A stretch of DNA of 64,000 nt from Larix kaempferi (GCA_027924585.1 BSBM01000125.1:873001-937000), one strand, 5' to 3'. Shown: positions 1 to 11,680, counted from the first letter of the stretch. Translations and numbers: made by a program. The notes: generated by a model from the letters alone, not told the origin.

Positions 1-179
1 CTATTAAATAGGATTTGTTTTTTAGTTTATATTAATTAGTTTAATGTTTATGTTAGTTTAATATTCAGATTAATTATTTTAATGTTTAACATTTATTTAA
101 CAAACAACCATCTCCACAAAACTAAGTGGTCGGCTATACCTATCTGTGTATGTTAGGTCACTATGTTGTCGGTTGAGTT

Positions 180-298
180 GTGGTTAAGTGGTAGATTTGT
201 AGGAGTTTTTTATTAGCGCTCCACCTTTATAGGGCACTATTTTGTGTTTAGATGTGGTTAAGTGGTTGATTTATGGGAATTTTTTATTAACCCTCCAC
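180..298. repeat. 74-bp tandem duplication
   Basis: Two imperfect copies begin with GTGGTTAAGTGG at 180 and 254 and continue through a TTTTTTATTA stretch to a CTCCACC end. Nothing coding is visible. The first 180 bases are AT-rich with repeated TTTAATGTTTA-like words and hold nothing I recognise. Confidence 0.75.
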
Positions 299-339
299 CC
301 ATTTTAAGAGTGAGAGTGTTTTGGTATCTAAAATTTGAA

Positions 340-800
340 ATTCAAGTGTGATAATTGAGGAGTGTTTGACTTTGGTTGATAATGGTATTGTTGATGAATG
401 TTGATCAACCTTAACATTTGGTTATGAATGACAATTGCAGTGAATGATTGAACTTGGATGGTCATGGTTAAATATGTTCGATTTTGGTTGACTTTGGTAT
501 ATGATGGATAATCATTCTTTACAATGTTTCCATATGCTTCACTATGGTAGAATTTGGATTCCCATGGGTAACCATTGTTGACCATAATTGTCAATGTTTT
601 AACATTACATGATTATGGTTTAGTATGTTTGACCATGGTTTCCTATACTTGAATATATCTAACCATGGTAGATGATGGGTGACAGTGGTGAACCATAATT
701 GACTATGGCCAAGCATGGTTAACCATGTTTGACTATGGTTATAGATGGTTATTTAACATTGACCATGTTGAAATATGATCAACGATGTGGGACTGTAACC
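340..800. repeat. Degenerate TTGACYATGGTT repeat field
   Basis: About 450 bases are dominated by variants of GACCATGGTT, GACTATGGTT and AACCATG, spaced irregularly at roughly 10-30 bases. CCATGG is self-complementary, so both strands show the same word. The open frame on the minus strand here is a by-product of the repeat and not a gene. It is probably an old minisatellite. Confidence 0.6.
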
Positions 801-2250
801 TACCTAGAACTTGAAACATTTTATGTTTGTGGAAAAACATTACTCTAAATTTTATTGTAGAGTTTTATGACCAAGGGTGGTCAAGGATGACTGTAATTGA
901 ATATTATTATTTAACAAATTAAAATAAGAGACACTCATACAAATAGGACTATTGAAGAGTGTTCAGTGACTCATACCCATCCATAACAAATCAAACAAGT
1001 CATCATGGATGTTAAAACATTTGCGACCGTACTTCCTATGGGTCTTCCTCTTGTCTATTTAGATTATTAAACCATGGATGGGTGTGAGTTCGGTATGAAT
1101 GGAAGAGATATCCAACGCGTTAACAAAACAAATTTTCTTTGTGAGTCACATATGACGTTGTAATTGTTAGATTTTCTAAAAGCCATGTTGTTAAAATAGA
1201 TAAAAAAAAATTATAAGTTTTATATAAAATTGTAATTTTTAGATTTTTAAAAATTAATGTTTAAAAATAATAAAATGGATAATATTTTAATTATGAATTG
1301 TTTTGAAACATTTCCTTAATTTAAATTAATATTTTATATATATATCGTGTATTAATGTTTTAAACAAGTTCAAAACTTTTCAAGTCATCAAACTAAACTT
1401 TATTTTTTAGATCATAATTAATTTTATAAAAAAAGGAAATTATGAATTTTTAAACTTTATTTTATATATTTCAATATTTGTTTTGTTTTATAAAAATAAA
1501 TAATAAAAAATACTAAAATTATAAAATATGGAAATGTAATTTAATTATAATTTATGTAAATAATTTAAAATATAATGTTTTAGATTTTTGTTAAACAATA
1601 AAAATGAATTTCCATTCCAAATAAAATGTATTTATGAAAATAGTATATCACAACATTAAAAATAGTTTTAACAATCAACTATAAAAATCACAACATTAAA
1701 CTCGATATCCAACTCATCAAAGAGGAAATGAATAAATTGATAGAGTTAGAACATGAGAAAAAATAAAAGGACCTAAAACCTTATAATTTTTTATAATTTT
1801 TTATGTCAATTAAGAAAAGGGAGAAGAAGCTTTGGACCTAGTTAAGCAAGAGTTATAAAGAAAATAATAAATTCAAACACCTTGCATTTTAAATGCAAAA
1901 ATAATATGCAAAATAATATAACATAGAAATATGTTAATTCAAGTTAAGATAATATCCATTAAGAACAAATATCAAATACTAAGTAAAACATTTAGCCTCA
2001 AAGGGTCCAATATATTTATAAACAAAGATCTAATTCTTGTAAATTAAGTTGAATTGAGGAAAGAAGCTCAAAAACTAAAAGATGCTAGGAAAGAAGGGAA
2101 ATGCTCAATAATATTTAAAAATAGAAAAGCACTTATAAGAGCAAAGAATCAACCTATTAGTACTTGATAGGAATTTGGAAAACTTGGGATTCTCACACCA
2201 AACTAACAACGTTTTCCATGGAGGAAAAGTCCTAAGCTTAATCGCATTTC
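800..2250. other. AT-rich spacer, nothing recognised
   Basis: Long A/T runs and stop codons occur in every frame. I see no protein motif, RNA gene or bounded repeat. Confidence 0.6.
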
Positions 2251-2479
2251 TAGTGAAATCAACATTATTTTGTTAGTAAAAACATTGGAATATGATGAAT
2301 CCTATGCCCCTAAAATAGAAGATTTCACTGTGTGGTCTATCGGGAATAAAATATCTACAAGGCGAGGTATTGGTGGCATAGCCTACTACTTAAGTAGGAT
2401 CTTACTCTATATATCAACTTATCAATCAGTTACTTTCCACTAAAAAAATCTATCATTTATAGAAAAACAACTTAGACAA

Positions 2480-3000
2480 CAAATTTGTCTTTTTAGTATC
2501 CTAGAGCGTGAAATTTTGTATTTAAGAAAATGTCATATTCTTTTATTATGAGACTTCAATGCAAGAACTGCTAATAAGCAAGCCATAATTCTAAGCAATG
2601 TCTCTAATCCCAACCAATTGCGGTTAGATGAAGGCCCTAATATGGGCCACATTTACAAAAGAAGTTATCAAAAACATATTTGGCACTAAATTGCTTAAAC
2701 TACGTAGTTGCGAAGACTTAATCTATAACAATATAAGGAAGTGGTTATCTTCAAGTTGAATGACATTTATCCATGGACTTCAGAATATGGTAGTAGACTA
2801 TGTCCTTTCATCAATCCCCTTAGTCAATCAAACCTATAATATCGATACTATAGATAACCACAAGCCTGTTTCAGATCACACAACCTTACTCTTCACTCTA
2901 AATGTTGACCTACATACAAAGCCAAATGACCCTGATATGAATAACAAAAAATGTCTAACTCTACATAAAAGCAAAATTGTACTTTTCTTAAAAGATTAAA
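2480..3000 (+). pseudogene. LINE endonuclease relic
   Basis: This is a decayed apurinic-like endonuclease domain of a plant non-LTR retrotransposon. At about 2551 the frame reads DFNARTANKQ, which matches the GDFN metal-binding motif of the family, with the Gly codon now TGA. Further on, an open segment (2760-2999) contains VVDYVLSS and then SDHTTLLF, matching the C-terminal SDHxPL catalytic motif. Spacing between the two motifs fits one domain, but several stops and frame changes lie between them. The DNA from 3000 to about 3900 could be the remains of its reverse transcriptase because it has the same strand and decay, but I see no clear catalytic motif there. It is not functional. Confidence 0.65.
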
Positions 3001-4040
3001 AGGAGTAGTTCAATCTCCCCTTTATTGATAATAATATCGAGGATAAGTATGACAACTTTACAATGAAACTCTTAACTTGCACCCACAAGTACTCTTCCAC
3101 TATGTCTCTTAAAAAGAGAACTGTCAATTATCAAACCAACCCTCAATACAACAACTGCAAGGTTGCTAGGAAAAAAAAAGGATACCCTAAATGAACCCTA
3201 AAAATCCATATAAATGTAGAAGTGTAGAACTCTAAGAAAGAAGCAACAATACAAATAGAAGCCAAGAGAAACATTTACAACTTTCTAAATTTGAACCTAG
3301 AAAGTTTTGGATACTTGTTAATCAAATATTGGAACTCCTACCTTTAAAATATTTATGAATCCCCTAATGTCAAATAACAATCAAATGATTCTAGTAACAC
3401 ACAATGCTTTCAGTATCGAAAACATTGAGTTGGGGGCTAAGCATCTTGTGAAGGCGAAAGTTAAAGACATCAAAGGATATCGGGAAGAAATTCTAAAAAT
3501 TAGTATCTAGAACTCATTCCTCACATGTACAACCTTTTTTATGGAAGATTATTGTTTGGCTATAAAACCATGATAAGAGAACTAAAGGATAGGTCGATCT
3601 CTAAAGTTATTCCTCAACTTTAGATCATTTAATTACTTTTAGGATTTTAGGATTAACCCTAACTTAGAAGACTAAAACTCTCTCTCTATTATTGCAAGCT
3701 TTAAGAATAAAATAATTATAACTAAAATAAGAATAAACTCCCATGAGCTTCATACTGAAACTGGGAGGTGGACTACACCTAAAACACCCTAGGAAGGAAG
3801 AATTTCTAAAGTTTTCAATTCTAACAAGGTATAAACCAATAAACATTTTCTTTTGGAGTGCATGGCCTACATAAAGATTAGATCTCATTCTCAAAATATT
3901 TGTAACACCAATGATATTTAGAATGTGTTAATCCATGAAAACAAAAATTAGCTCAATAATTGTATTTGCAAGCTTTTAAACTTGGAAGCAACATAATAAA
4001 ATAGAGTAATTAACTTTTCTTTATTAAGGTCCAATAGACC

Positions 4041-4475
4041 CTATGTCACAAGGTTTGTTGAACTTCATTCTTAAGGTTAAAAATTGATCAACGTAAAAAT
4101 AATTTGAGGTAATGGCCATTGATTGAGTCCACATTTATTTTCCCTATCCCTTATAAACCTTGTGTCGCAACTCAAGCTCATAATCTACCCTTGCAATTTC
4201 ATTGATTGAGCCCACATTTATTTTCCCTATCACTTATAAACCTTCTATCACAACTCAAGCTCATAATTTACCCTTGCAATTTCCATTTCCATCATAACAT
4301 TTTTCATGTTCATTGATGTTGATTTTCTACTATTTTATGGTATATTTCATTTTAAAGTTTATGTGTGTAGATGAACATAATGGCGAACCTCATGTGAACC
4401 TCATCGAAAAATTCAAATTCTAACCGAACATAATTGTAGTTGAACCCAAACTCTAACCCAAACCATGTGACTTAG
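4041..4475. mobile_element. Non-autonomous hAT-type element (copy A)
   Basis: A 435-bp element begins CTATGTCAC and ends GTGACTTAG, so the terminal nine bases are inverted with one mismatch. It is flanked by AATAGACC (4033-4040) and GATAGACC (4476-4483), an 8-bp target duplication with one difference, which is the length hAT transposases make. It has no coding capacity. Its right half carries the GGCGAACCTCAT and CCAAACCATGTGAC words shared with the copy split between 28.7 and 35.3 kb. An 83-bp direct tandem duplication sits inside it (4118-4283). Confidence 0.7.
4118..4283. repeat. 83-bp tandem duplication inside hAT-type copy A
   Basis: Two near-identical units start ATTGATTGAG at 4118 and 4201. 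A few substitutions separate them, so the duplication is not brand new. Confidence 0.85.
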
Positions 4476-4582
4476 GATAGACCAATGTTGGTCTCAATGG
4501 ATGTTAATGTTACCATCATCATCACAATGACATTTAATATTTCAAAAAAAAAACATTATCAAAATATATACAAGTATCGAAA

Positions 4583-4801
4583 GAGTTCGGTGGGTTAGCT
4601 CAAGTGGTTGAGAGCTGTGACTTGTAAGCAGAAGGTCTCTGGGTCAAATACCTGGGTGGCTATGCATAGATATTTAAGGGCCTCACTTGATGTCCCCACC
4701 GGGTTAGGCCACGTAATCAGGGTTGGTGGTTTACCTTAGGTACCATCCTTGAAATGAGGGGAAGTACTTGAGGGTTTTCCCACAACATGTTCCAAGGAAA
4801 G

Positions 4802-4850
<49 letters not shown>
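4583..4850 (+). mobile_element. tRNA-derived SINE with target-site duplication
   Basis: The head resembles a tRNA: TAGCTCAAGTGG at 4596-4607 fits an RNA polymerase III A box and GGGTCAAATACC at 4641-4652 fits a B box, at tRNA-like spacing. A tRNA-unrelated body follows, containing CCCACCGGGTTAGGCC and CCTTGAAATGAGGGG. It ends in a poly(A) run (about 4802-4817) that has grown a long (TA)n microsatellite. The flanks ATATACAAGTATCGAAA (4566-4582) and ATATACTTGTATCGAAA (4851-4867) match at 15 of 17 positions, a good target-site duplication. SINEs are copied by LINE machinery. I cannot assign a named family. Confidence 0.8.
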
Positions 4851-4856
<6 letters not shown>

Positions 4857-4867
4857 TTGTATCGAAA

Positions 4868-5990
4868 TAAAATTTAAAATAACTCATTTAGAACGATGCA
4901 ACCTCGTTAGAGCCAATATAGAGGTTCTATTCAAGTCTTGGCTCGCTAGAAAATCACCATAGTTACCTATGCCCCTCACTCCACCAATCACTCTTTACGT
5001 TTGTGGTGATGATTGAGTTGTTGAATCCTTGCAAGGATACCCCCGTCAAGCTCTACTCTACAAGAAAACAACCATCCTCCCCACCCATCACCCACACTTT
5101 AATTTTCCCATATTAATGGGATCATCTACAAGATCAATGACCCTACCTGAGCTCTAATCCCTCTCCTACCATTTATCTCTATGTTCATCCAATCCATTCA
5201 TCCAATTAAAAATAAAACATATAAAAAAAAATTAAGAAAACAAAAAAAATTGAAGCACCTAAAACAAATTAAAAAATTTAAATTAGAAAACCTGAACAAA
5301 AAAAAAGGCTAAAAAACCCAAAATAACCCCTTTTCCCCAAACCTGCATCCAACCCCCCTCCCATCCCCTCCCCTCCCCTCCCCTTACAACCACATGACCA
5401 ACAAAAAAGGGAGAGGAGCACCAAAGGCCATTGGCACCCACCGCTTTCCAACAATGATATTACCAACAAAGCCTCTTTCCATTGGCAATCGAATACATGT
5501 GATTGAGTGGTCAATAGGGACCTTTCCATCAAACTTTATCAAGTGGTTGATGAGCAAGGGCCCCATTGATCATGTCATTCATAAACATTGTAGGATATGA
5601 CCACCTTTAGCAACTCCCTCCCAAAGGGGGGAACGATGGGGAGAGGTAAGAGGAAGGGGAAGGTTGAGATAGGTATGTTTTATTTAATTCCACATTTGAT
5701 TTTATTTTTTTAGTTATGTTATATATTTTTATTTGTTTAAAAAAATATGTTTTGTTTTAGAGGTTCACCCAACAAATGATGTGGAATAAGTGTGGGGAAG
5801 GGGATCTTGTCTCGAAGGGAGGGGTGGGGTGGAAATTTCTTAAAACTAAAAATAAAAATGTTTAGGTTCCTCATAAAGCACTCGCATGTACACCTCTAAT
5901 TTTTAAAAGAAAATTAATAATTTGTTCTTTTAAATGAATAAAAATTATAGCCCTAAGGGTCCACTCAATCGATTGGTGCCATTGTTGCCA
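4868..5990. other. AT-rich spacer with a C-rich tract, no gene
   Basis: The overlapping short open frames at 5278-5600 run on both strands over a simple CCCCT tract and neighbouring low-complexity sequence. None shows a family motif. Confidence 0.55.
5353..5383 (-). other. G-quadruplex-type G-tract array
   Basis: On the minus strand this reads as five runs of G4 or longer plus one G3 run, separated by one or two bases (GGGGAGGGGAGGGG and so on). That fits the usual four-tract G-quadruplex rule with very short loops. It is probably an expanded (CCCCT)n microsatellite. No gene lies next to it. Confidence 0.7.
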
Positions 5991-5996
5991 AGTGCC

Positions 5997-6295
5997 AACC
6001 AACATAGATCCAGCTTAAACTCGGATCTATCAAGCACCAAGGGGGATCCAATTGCTTCAGATGTAATTGTTTTATATTAAATTTTTTACACAAAATTTAC
6101 ACCTTGAGAAATCTAATCCCTCTTGCTGCTTGATAGATTCTTATAGGCCAACATGGATTTTTTTAATTACTTTTCGTTTGGTTTAAATTTTTATTTTATG
6201 AGCCGACATAAATTCCTTTATTACTTTTTTATTTTTGTTAATGTAATGTGACAACATCTCCCCCATACTAGGGTGTGGAGCACCTCGCTCCTCTC
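5997..6295. mobile_element. Foldback element, copy 1
   Basis: This segment is related to the one inside the copia reverse transcriptase at 10.16-10.51 kb. Both share ACCAACATAGATCCA at one side, GAGCCGACAT in the middle and ACAACATCTCCCCCATAC followed by GAGCACCTCG at the other. It contains a foldback: the arm at 6023-6066, starting GGATCTATCAAGCA, pairs with 6096-6140, ending TGCTTGATAGATTC, at roughly three quarters of positions. The second copy is a clean insertion into a gene of known sequence, so this is a mobile repeat. I cannot name its class. Confidence 0.55.
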
Positions 6296-7140
6296 AATAC
6301 AATAATCCAATGTGTTGTGTAGTTCCTCAATTTGCTTCTCATAGGATCTCGTGCAATTAGCCTACACCCCTATTTACATTAAATGACATGCCTAGGATGG
6401 AGAAAGTGCTCAAAAGTTTCACAATAAGTTTTTTCCATCCAAAAAAAGTATCTTGTTGTACTCAAATATTATGATTTTTCAAATATTTTAATATGCCCAA
6501 TGTTCACAGGCTCTCAGGCTCTCATTTTATTTGAATAAAAGAACTTTCTTGTATAATTAAATCATATTTGAATTGAAATTTCTTTTAAAAATTACATATT
6601 TTTTCCCTTTTTTTAAATTTAGTATCCTTTTACAAAATCACCTAAAAGTTCAGAGAAAAAAAATTCCAAAATAGATTTTTTTTTAAATTCACCTTTTCAC
6701 ATTTTGTTTTGAGAATCTACAAATATTTCCTTAAATTGTGATTATTTATCTCTATATTTGCTCAATCTATGAAATTCAAATTAATTATCATAAAAAAATA
6801 CAATTTTACTATAATAAGATAAGGTTAATAAAACTTTAAAAATCAAAATCAAAATTTTAAAAAAATCAATCATATTAATGATTATTTAACTAAAGAAAGA
6901 GTTACAACATTGAAGGACCATAGACTAAATTTAACAAGAAGCAAACACAACTAAAATAGGAAGTTCTCCCTATATAATTAGATCCACGTAACCAACATGT
7001 GATAAATGGCCATCAAATTGCCAATCATTCTATTGATTTTTTTTTACAAAAACCCACTGTCAATGTGAAAATCTGATTGTTGCCAATATGCAATCTCAGC
7101 ATTCATAAATTGCAAACTTTAAGTATTATGGCATCTCTAA
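6296..7140. other. AT-rich spacer, nothing recognised
   Basis: I see no open frame of note, no bounded repeat and no RNA gene. Many T and A runs are present. Confidence 0.55.
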
Positions 7141-7149
7141 ATCCACCCA

Positions 7150-7315
7150 TATCGTTAGAATGGTGATTTAAGCTGTCCCAATCATAATTTCAACTATTTT
7201 TGGTCTATGTAATTCTAACAAATATGGAGCTATATCGTTAGAATGGTGCTTTAAGCTGTCCCAATCATAATTTCAACTATTTTTGGTCTATGTAATTCTA
7301 ACAAATATGGAGCTA
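7150..7315. repeat. 83-bp tandem duplication
   Basis: Two copies start TATCGTTAGAATGG at 7150 and 7233 and differ at about one base. A shorter 30-base duplication containing AACAAATTAGTCAAAT follows at about 7511-7572. Confidence 0.9.
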
Positions 7316-7736
7316 TTCGATTGCCACATATCAAACACCTTAAAGTCAAGCATTGTTAGTTATAGCCTCCATCACTCTCACATGCAAAGTCACATTAATC
7401 GTCTTCAATTTAATACAACAATACCTCCATTTAAAGGGTTTTTAAAGCTTAATTGGATTCTGAAAATTAGATATACATCAACCATCAAATGTTGTATAAA
7501 AAATATAATACAACAAATTAGTCAAATAATATATCATGTATAACAAATTAGTCAAATAATATATCATGTATAATAAAGAGGATAAATTCAACAATAATTG
7601 TTATAATAAGTCATTGGAGACTATTATCCCTAACGTATCTAGATTTTCTTTCCATTTGTTCAAATCCTCCATTATAACTATACGAGGGAGAAAGATGGAT
7701 GCTTACTTATGTGATTGTCTTGCTAATGTTAGAATT

Positions 7737-8293
7737 TTGATACTTCCAAAATGGTTATGTTAGATCTTCAAACAATTTATATATATTATCACAATAACCA
7801 TATGCAATAGGATCACTGAAAGATAGACAAGCACATCATACAAAAGAGACACAAAGATTTACCATGGGAAAACCCTCTCACAGGAAAAACCCATCAAAAC
7901 TTCTTCAGTATAGATTCTTCAGAAAGTACAATGTCAATCTCGCACAATAACCCGAGAACAAGATACAATAAAAACCCCAAGAAAATGTGTCTTCAATGCA
8001 GCTACTCTTTCTCCCAAGCAAACGTGTCCTTCTGCTACTACTTATGCGAACTTGCTTGAGTGAGATGATGTTCCAAATGAGCTAGGTGCCACCCTATTTA
8101 TACCGGTCACAAAACTGGCATTTTTACTTAACTGGGCCGACCTGACTGGGGCAATTTACCCACTGAGTCGACTTGTCTATTTTACATTATTTCTTTTAAG
8201 GTTTTTACATAATCAAATACAATATGAATGTTTCCCGAAAGATGTACAATAAAAATACAATAAGAATATCTTCCGAAGTTACATTCTTCAACA
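7737..8293 (-). repeat. Copia 3' LTR
   Basis: This is the left LTR on the plus strand, 557 bp, TG...CA bounded. It lacks the extra segment of about 40 bases around GGGGCAGTTTTGCCC found in the other LTR. The adjacent CTCCCTCTT (8294-8302) reads AAGAGGGAG on the element strand and is the polypurine tract. Confidence 0.88.
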
Positions 8294-8379
8294 CTCCCTC
8301 TTAACAAGGAAGGTATTCTTTTGGTGCTATCATCATCATTAGTGCTGCTGCAACTCTGTATTTGACCATTGACTTATGA

Positions 8380-9045
8380 CGTCTCTCTCGAATCTATACA
8401 TCACTAGAATTTTTGAACCATCCGGTGGGTCCAGCCCAGGAGCATACATTACGTCGCACACAGCAACCACCTGCGTTACCTCACCCTACATCTTTGAGCA
8501 AGCCATTCGGTGGGTCCAGCCTAGGAGCGTACATTACATTGCATATCGCAACCACCTGCGTTGCCTCACCACGTGTCCAGATCATCTCATGAGTGTAGCC
8601 TAGGAGACTCAAGTATGTCACATAACCCGTGACTACCTGCTACCACATCACATATCAACATCAGGACAACACAACCTTGTGAGTGTAGCCTAGGAGACTC
8701 AATTACGTCACATGACTAGTGACTACCCGCTACCATGTCACCCCATGTGGAGAACAGCCTAGGTCCGAAACCTACGTCTTCACACATGTGTGTTTTCCAA
8801 CATAGCACTGCAGTCAGGAGACTCAATTTACGCCACACACAGTGACTACCTACTGCATCCTCAGGGGTGTAGTCCATGAGACTCTTTACGTCACATGACC
8901 CGTGAATACCCACTACAACCCTATGTAGTCCAAGACACTCAATTACGTCACATAACCCGTGACTACCCGCTACAACTCATATATCAAGTGGAGAACGCCC
9001 AAGAGACTCAATTACATCACATAACCCGTGACTACCAACGTCTCA
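8380..9045 (-). repeat. Tandem repeats in the copia 3' region
   Basis: Between the end of the RNase H frame and the 3' LTR there are about six copies of GAGACTCAATTACGTCACAT followed by CCGTGACTACC (near 8600, 8695, 8817, 8877, 8934 and 9003). There are also two copies of a CGGTGGGTCCAGCC unit near 8420 and 8508. The short open frames here are repeat artefacts. Confidence 0.7.
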
Positions 9046-9056
9046 AACGTGTTATG

Positions 9057-10163
9057 TTACTCATCACTCCCTCTTGAACTCTTGATCTGGACCACCCCAA
9101 GCTTGTCCCTGAAGTACTCAAACTTCACTCTTGATAGAGGTTTGGTCAACACATCAAGTATCTGCTCCTCTGTCGCTATATATTGGAGCCTCACTACTCC
9201 TCTCTGCACCATATCCCTGATATAGTGATCCCTGATCTCAATGTGCTTCGACTTGTCATGAAACACTGGGTTCTCAGACAACTTCACACAACTCTGGTTG
9301 TCACAGAGAATACAAGTCGCCTCTAACTCAAGATCGAACAAACCTACCAGTAACTTCCAAAGGCATACTACGTCGCAGCTTGTCGAACGGGCTGCCATAT
9401 ACTCTGCTTTGACTGTACTGAGTGCTACACTCGTCTACTTCCTCCTTAACCATGAGATCATGCCAGATCCCATACTTTTGATGTGCTCTTTCTATCTGTG
9501 ACATTACCGGCCCAATTTGCATCAACATAACCCTGCAGGTTAATCTTTTGATCTTACGCATATCTGAGGCCATAATCAACCGTACCCCTCAGGTACCTCA
9601 ACACATGCTTTGTTGCAATCGGGTGAACAAGTCTCAGCTCTACCATGTACTGACTCAGTGTGTTCACCGCAAAGCATAAATCTGGCCTTGTGTTCGATAA
9701 GTACATCAACGAACCAATCATTTGCCTATATACCGTGGCATCCACCATCTCTAAAGAAGTATCACATAGCAACTTCAGATTTGATGCCATAGGTCTGGCT
9801 ATGGCCTTGCAATCCATCATCTTGAATCTCTTCAGGATCTCTACCGCGTATTTTCCTTGACTCGGGAAAATTTCTTCTGGATTATGCCACACCTCAAGAC
9901 CTAAGAAATAGTGCATCATACCCAAGTCTTTCATCTCAAACTCTACGGCAAGCTTCCCCTTCGTTTTGCTATGAGCTTCTCATCACCTGTCAAAAAAAAC
10001 AAAAACAAAAAAAATCATCTACATACAACAGTAGAATCACAGGTTTCCCGTCCTCAACCTTGTAGTAAAGGTTGGAATCCGCTTTACTCTTGGTAAAGCC
10101 CAAGCTCGTCAGAAATCCATCAATCATGTCGTACCACGTCCTGGGTGTCTGTTTCAAACAGTA
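9057..10163 (-). pseudogene. Copia reverse transcriptase (C-terminal part) and RNase H, broken
   Basis: On the minus strand the frame resumes at LKQTPRTWYDMIDGFL next to the foldback insertion and reaches the catalytic YVDD near 10013-10024. Directly after YVDD a T/G-rich low-complexity stretch of about 20 bases replaces the usual LILTGDE start and breaks the frame. The next open part (9554-9934) carries MHYFLGLEV and YRQMIGSLMYL, standard copia landmarks. RNase H follows with CDNQSCVKLSENP and HIEIRDHYIRD (9057-9398). The polymerase would copy element RNA into DNA in a cytoplasmic particle, but the frame breaks and insertion rule this copy out. Confidence 0.88.
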
Positions 10164-10514
10164 CCAACATAGATCCATCTTAAACCCGTATCTATCAAGC
10201 ACGGAGAGGGATCCAATTTCTTGAGGTGTATTTCTTTTTTTAAATTTAAACTCAAGAAATTTGATCTCTTTTGATTGATAGATCCGGGTTTAAGTTATAA
10301 GTTTTTATTTTATAAACGAAAATCTTTTTTTTAATTACTTTTCATAATATTTTATTTTATGAACCAATATGGATATTTTTTTTAAATACTTTCCATAATT
10401 TTTTATTTTATGAGCCGACATGAATTTTTTTAATTATTTTGTTACAAACGTTACATCACGTTACAACATCTCCCCCATACTGGGCTGTAGAGCACCTCGT
10501 TTCACTCGGTGCAA
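10164..10514. mobile_element. Foldback element, copy 2, inserted in copia RT
   Basis: On the copia strand the coding sequence RQTHVCRLKKAL ends at about 10515 and its continuation (Y)CLKQTPR starts at about 10163. The 350 bases between do not belong to the gene. The insert holds a strong foldback: 10179-10230 (starting CTTAAACCCG) pairs with 10245-10294 (ending CCGGGTTTAAG). The homologous copy at 5997-6295 has the same arrangement. I see no coding capacity and no clear terminal inverted repeats or target duplication. Confidence 0.7.
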
Positions 10515-10860
10515 CAAGGCCTTCTTCAATCTACACACATGAGTCTGCCTATCATGTGTCTCAATTCCTAGTGGTTGCTCCACATACACTTCTTCTTCTA
10601 CTTACACCATTCAGGAAAGTTGTCTTCACGTCCATATGGTGTACCTTCCACTTCATCATTGCAACTATCGCAAGTATAGCTCTGATCGAAGTGTATCTAG
10701 CCATGGGAGCAAACAACGTCTTGTCACAATCGACTCCCTCTTTCTGAGAGAAACCATGAACCTTGCCTTGTACTTCTGTAATATGCTTGATTTTGTAAAT
10801 TTGTTTGAACCTTCATCACTTGTTCTTTGGAACAAGTCTCATCGTTCTTCTCTTGTAGGT
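10515..10860 (-). pseudogene. Copia reverse transcriptase, N-terminal part
   Basis: The minus strand encodes GFSQKEGVD, then ARYTSIRAILAI and MKWKVHHMDVKTTFLNG, which are the finger and palm motifs at the start of copia reverse transcriptase. The second ends with the MDVKTxFLNG block that holds the first catalytic Asp. It continues to RQTHVCRLKKAL, where the foldback element interrupts it. Small insertions and stops are present (for example an extra base before FAPMARYTS). Confidence 0.85.
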
Positions 10861-11186
10861 CATAGCACAAGATCTTTCCTACAAGTCAAATTTAGTCATA
10901 TGATTAGTATCATTCCATGTAATGAAAACTTCTTATGCATAATGTACACAGTCATGTAACTAATGCATCTTAGCCAATGCTTCAACACAACACTTATCCA
11001 TATCCCATATACACAGTAACTATCTAGATGTCTTCCATATCCACCAAAACATATTACTAAGAGCGTGCACTACTCTTAACATGTTAGCAAAGAGGTTTCA
11101 TCCTAGACTAGCTATGCACTACATGAACCTACTGCTATTCAATCTTAGTCATATATAAGTGCATAAAAGAAAACTACATCACAGAT

Positions 11187-11613
11187 CTACATGTAACTGT
11201 TATGAGCAATATCCTTCAAAATACTTAGAAATTCAAATGATAGTAAATAGTTGTCTTTCATGTGTTTTGTAGGCTTCCTCTTGGTTTTTGCCTCCTTGCA
11301 GAAGTTACTAGAGTTTCTGGAAGCGTAGTTTGCTCCATCGTTTAATTTTGAAGACCTTGATCTTCTTCTCCATCTAGTCTGGAACTTTATGAAGTCTTCA
11401 TCCTTGGTTCTCATGTACTGGATTCAAGATCTCCTTCGCTTTGTTATCACTTCTTGAAAACGAACTCTTCACGTTCTTGCCTCGTGCACATCCTTTGCAT
11501 ATGCCTTCATGTTTTGTCTGGATCTCGGGTAGACCTGTTGGTAAATCCTTGCAGTGTATATGTGCAAGCCTTTTGTGCCATAGATCACTTGGTTCCCTAG
11601 TGTCATGAACCAA
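11187..11613 (-). pseudogene. Copia integrase, core deleted
   Basis: The N-terminal zinc-binding region is clear: LWHKRLAH supplies the His pair and GICKGCARGK the Cys pair. It runs on to KEILNPVH. Where the catalytic core should start, the sequence jumps to a segment resembling the later core (KDEDFIKFQ, then NFCKEAKTKRKPTK), so the piece with the first catalytic Asp is missing. Integrase normally inserts the cDNA. This copy cannot. Confidence 0.8.
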
Positions 11614-11680
11614 TGCTTGATCTGGTTAGCCTTTTAATTTGTACAAGCCTCCTTCTTGCTCTCCAATTACTATTGTATCA

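Noticed and set aside
4591-4652. A functional tRNA gene
   Set aside because: The A and B boxes are there, but the acceptor and anticodon stems do not form, and the body, tail and target duplication show a SINE.
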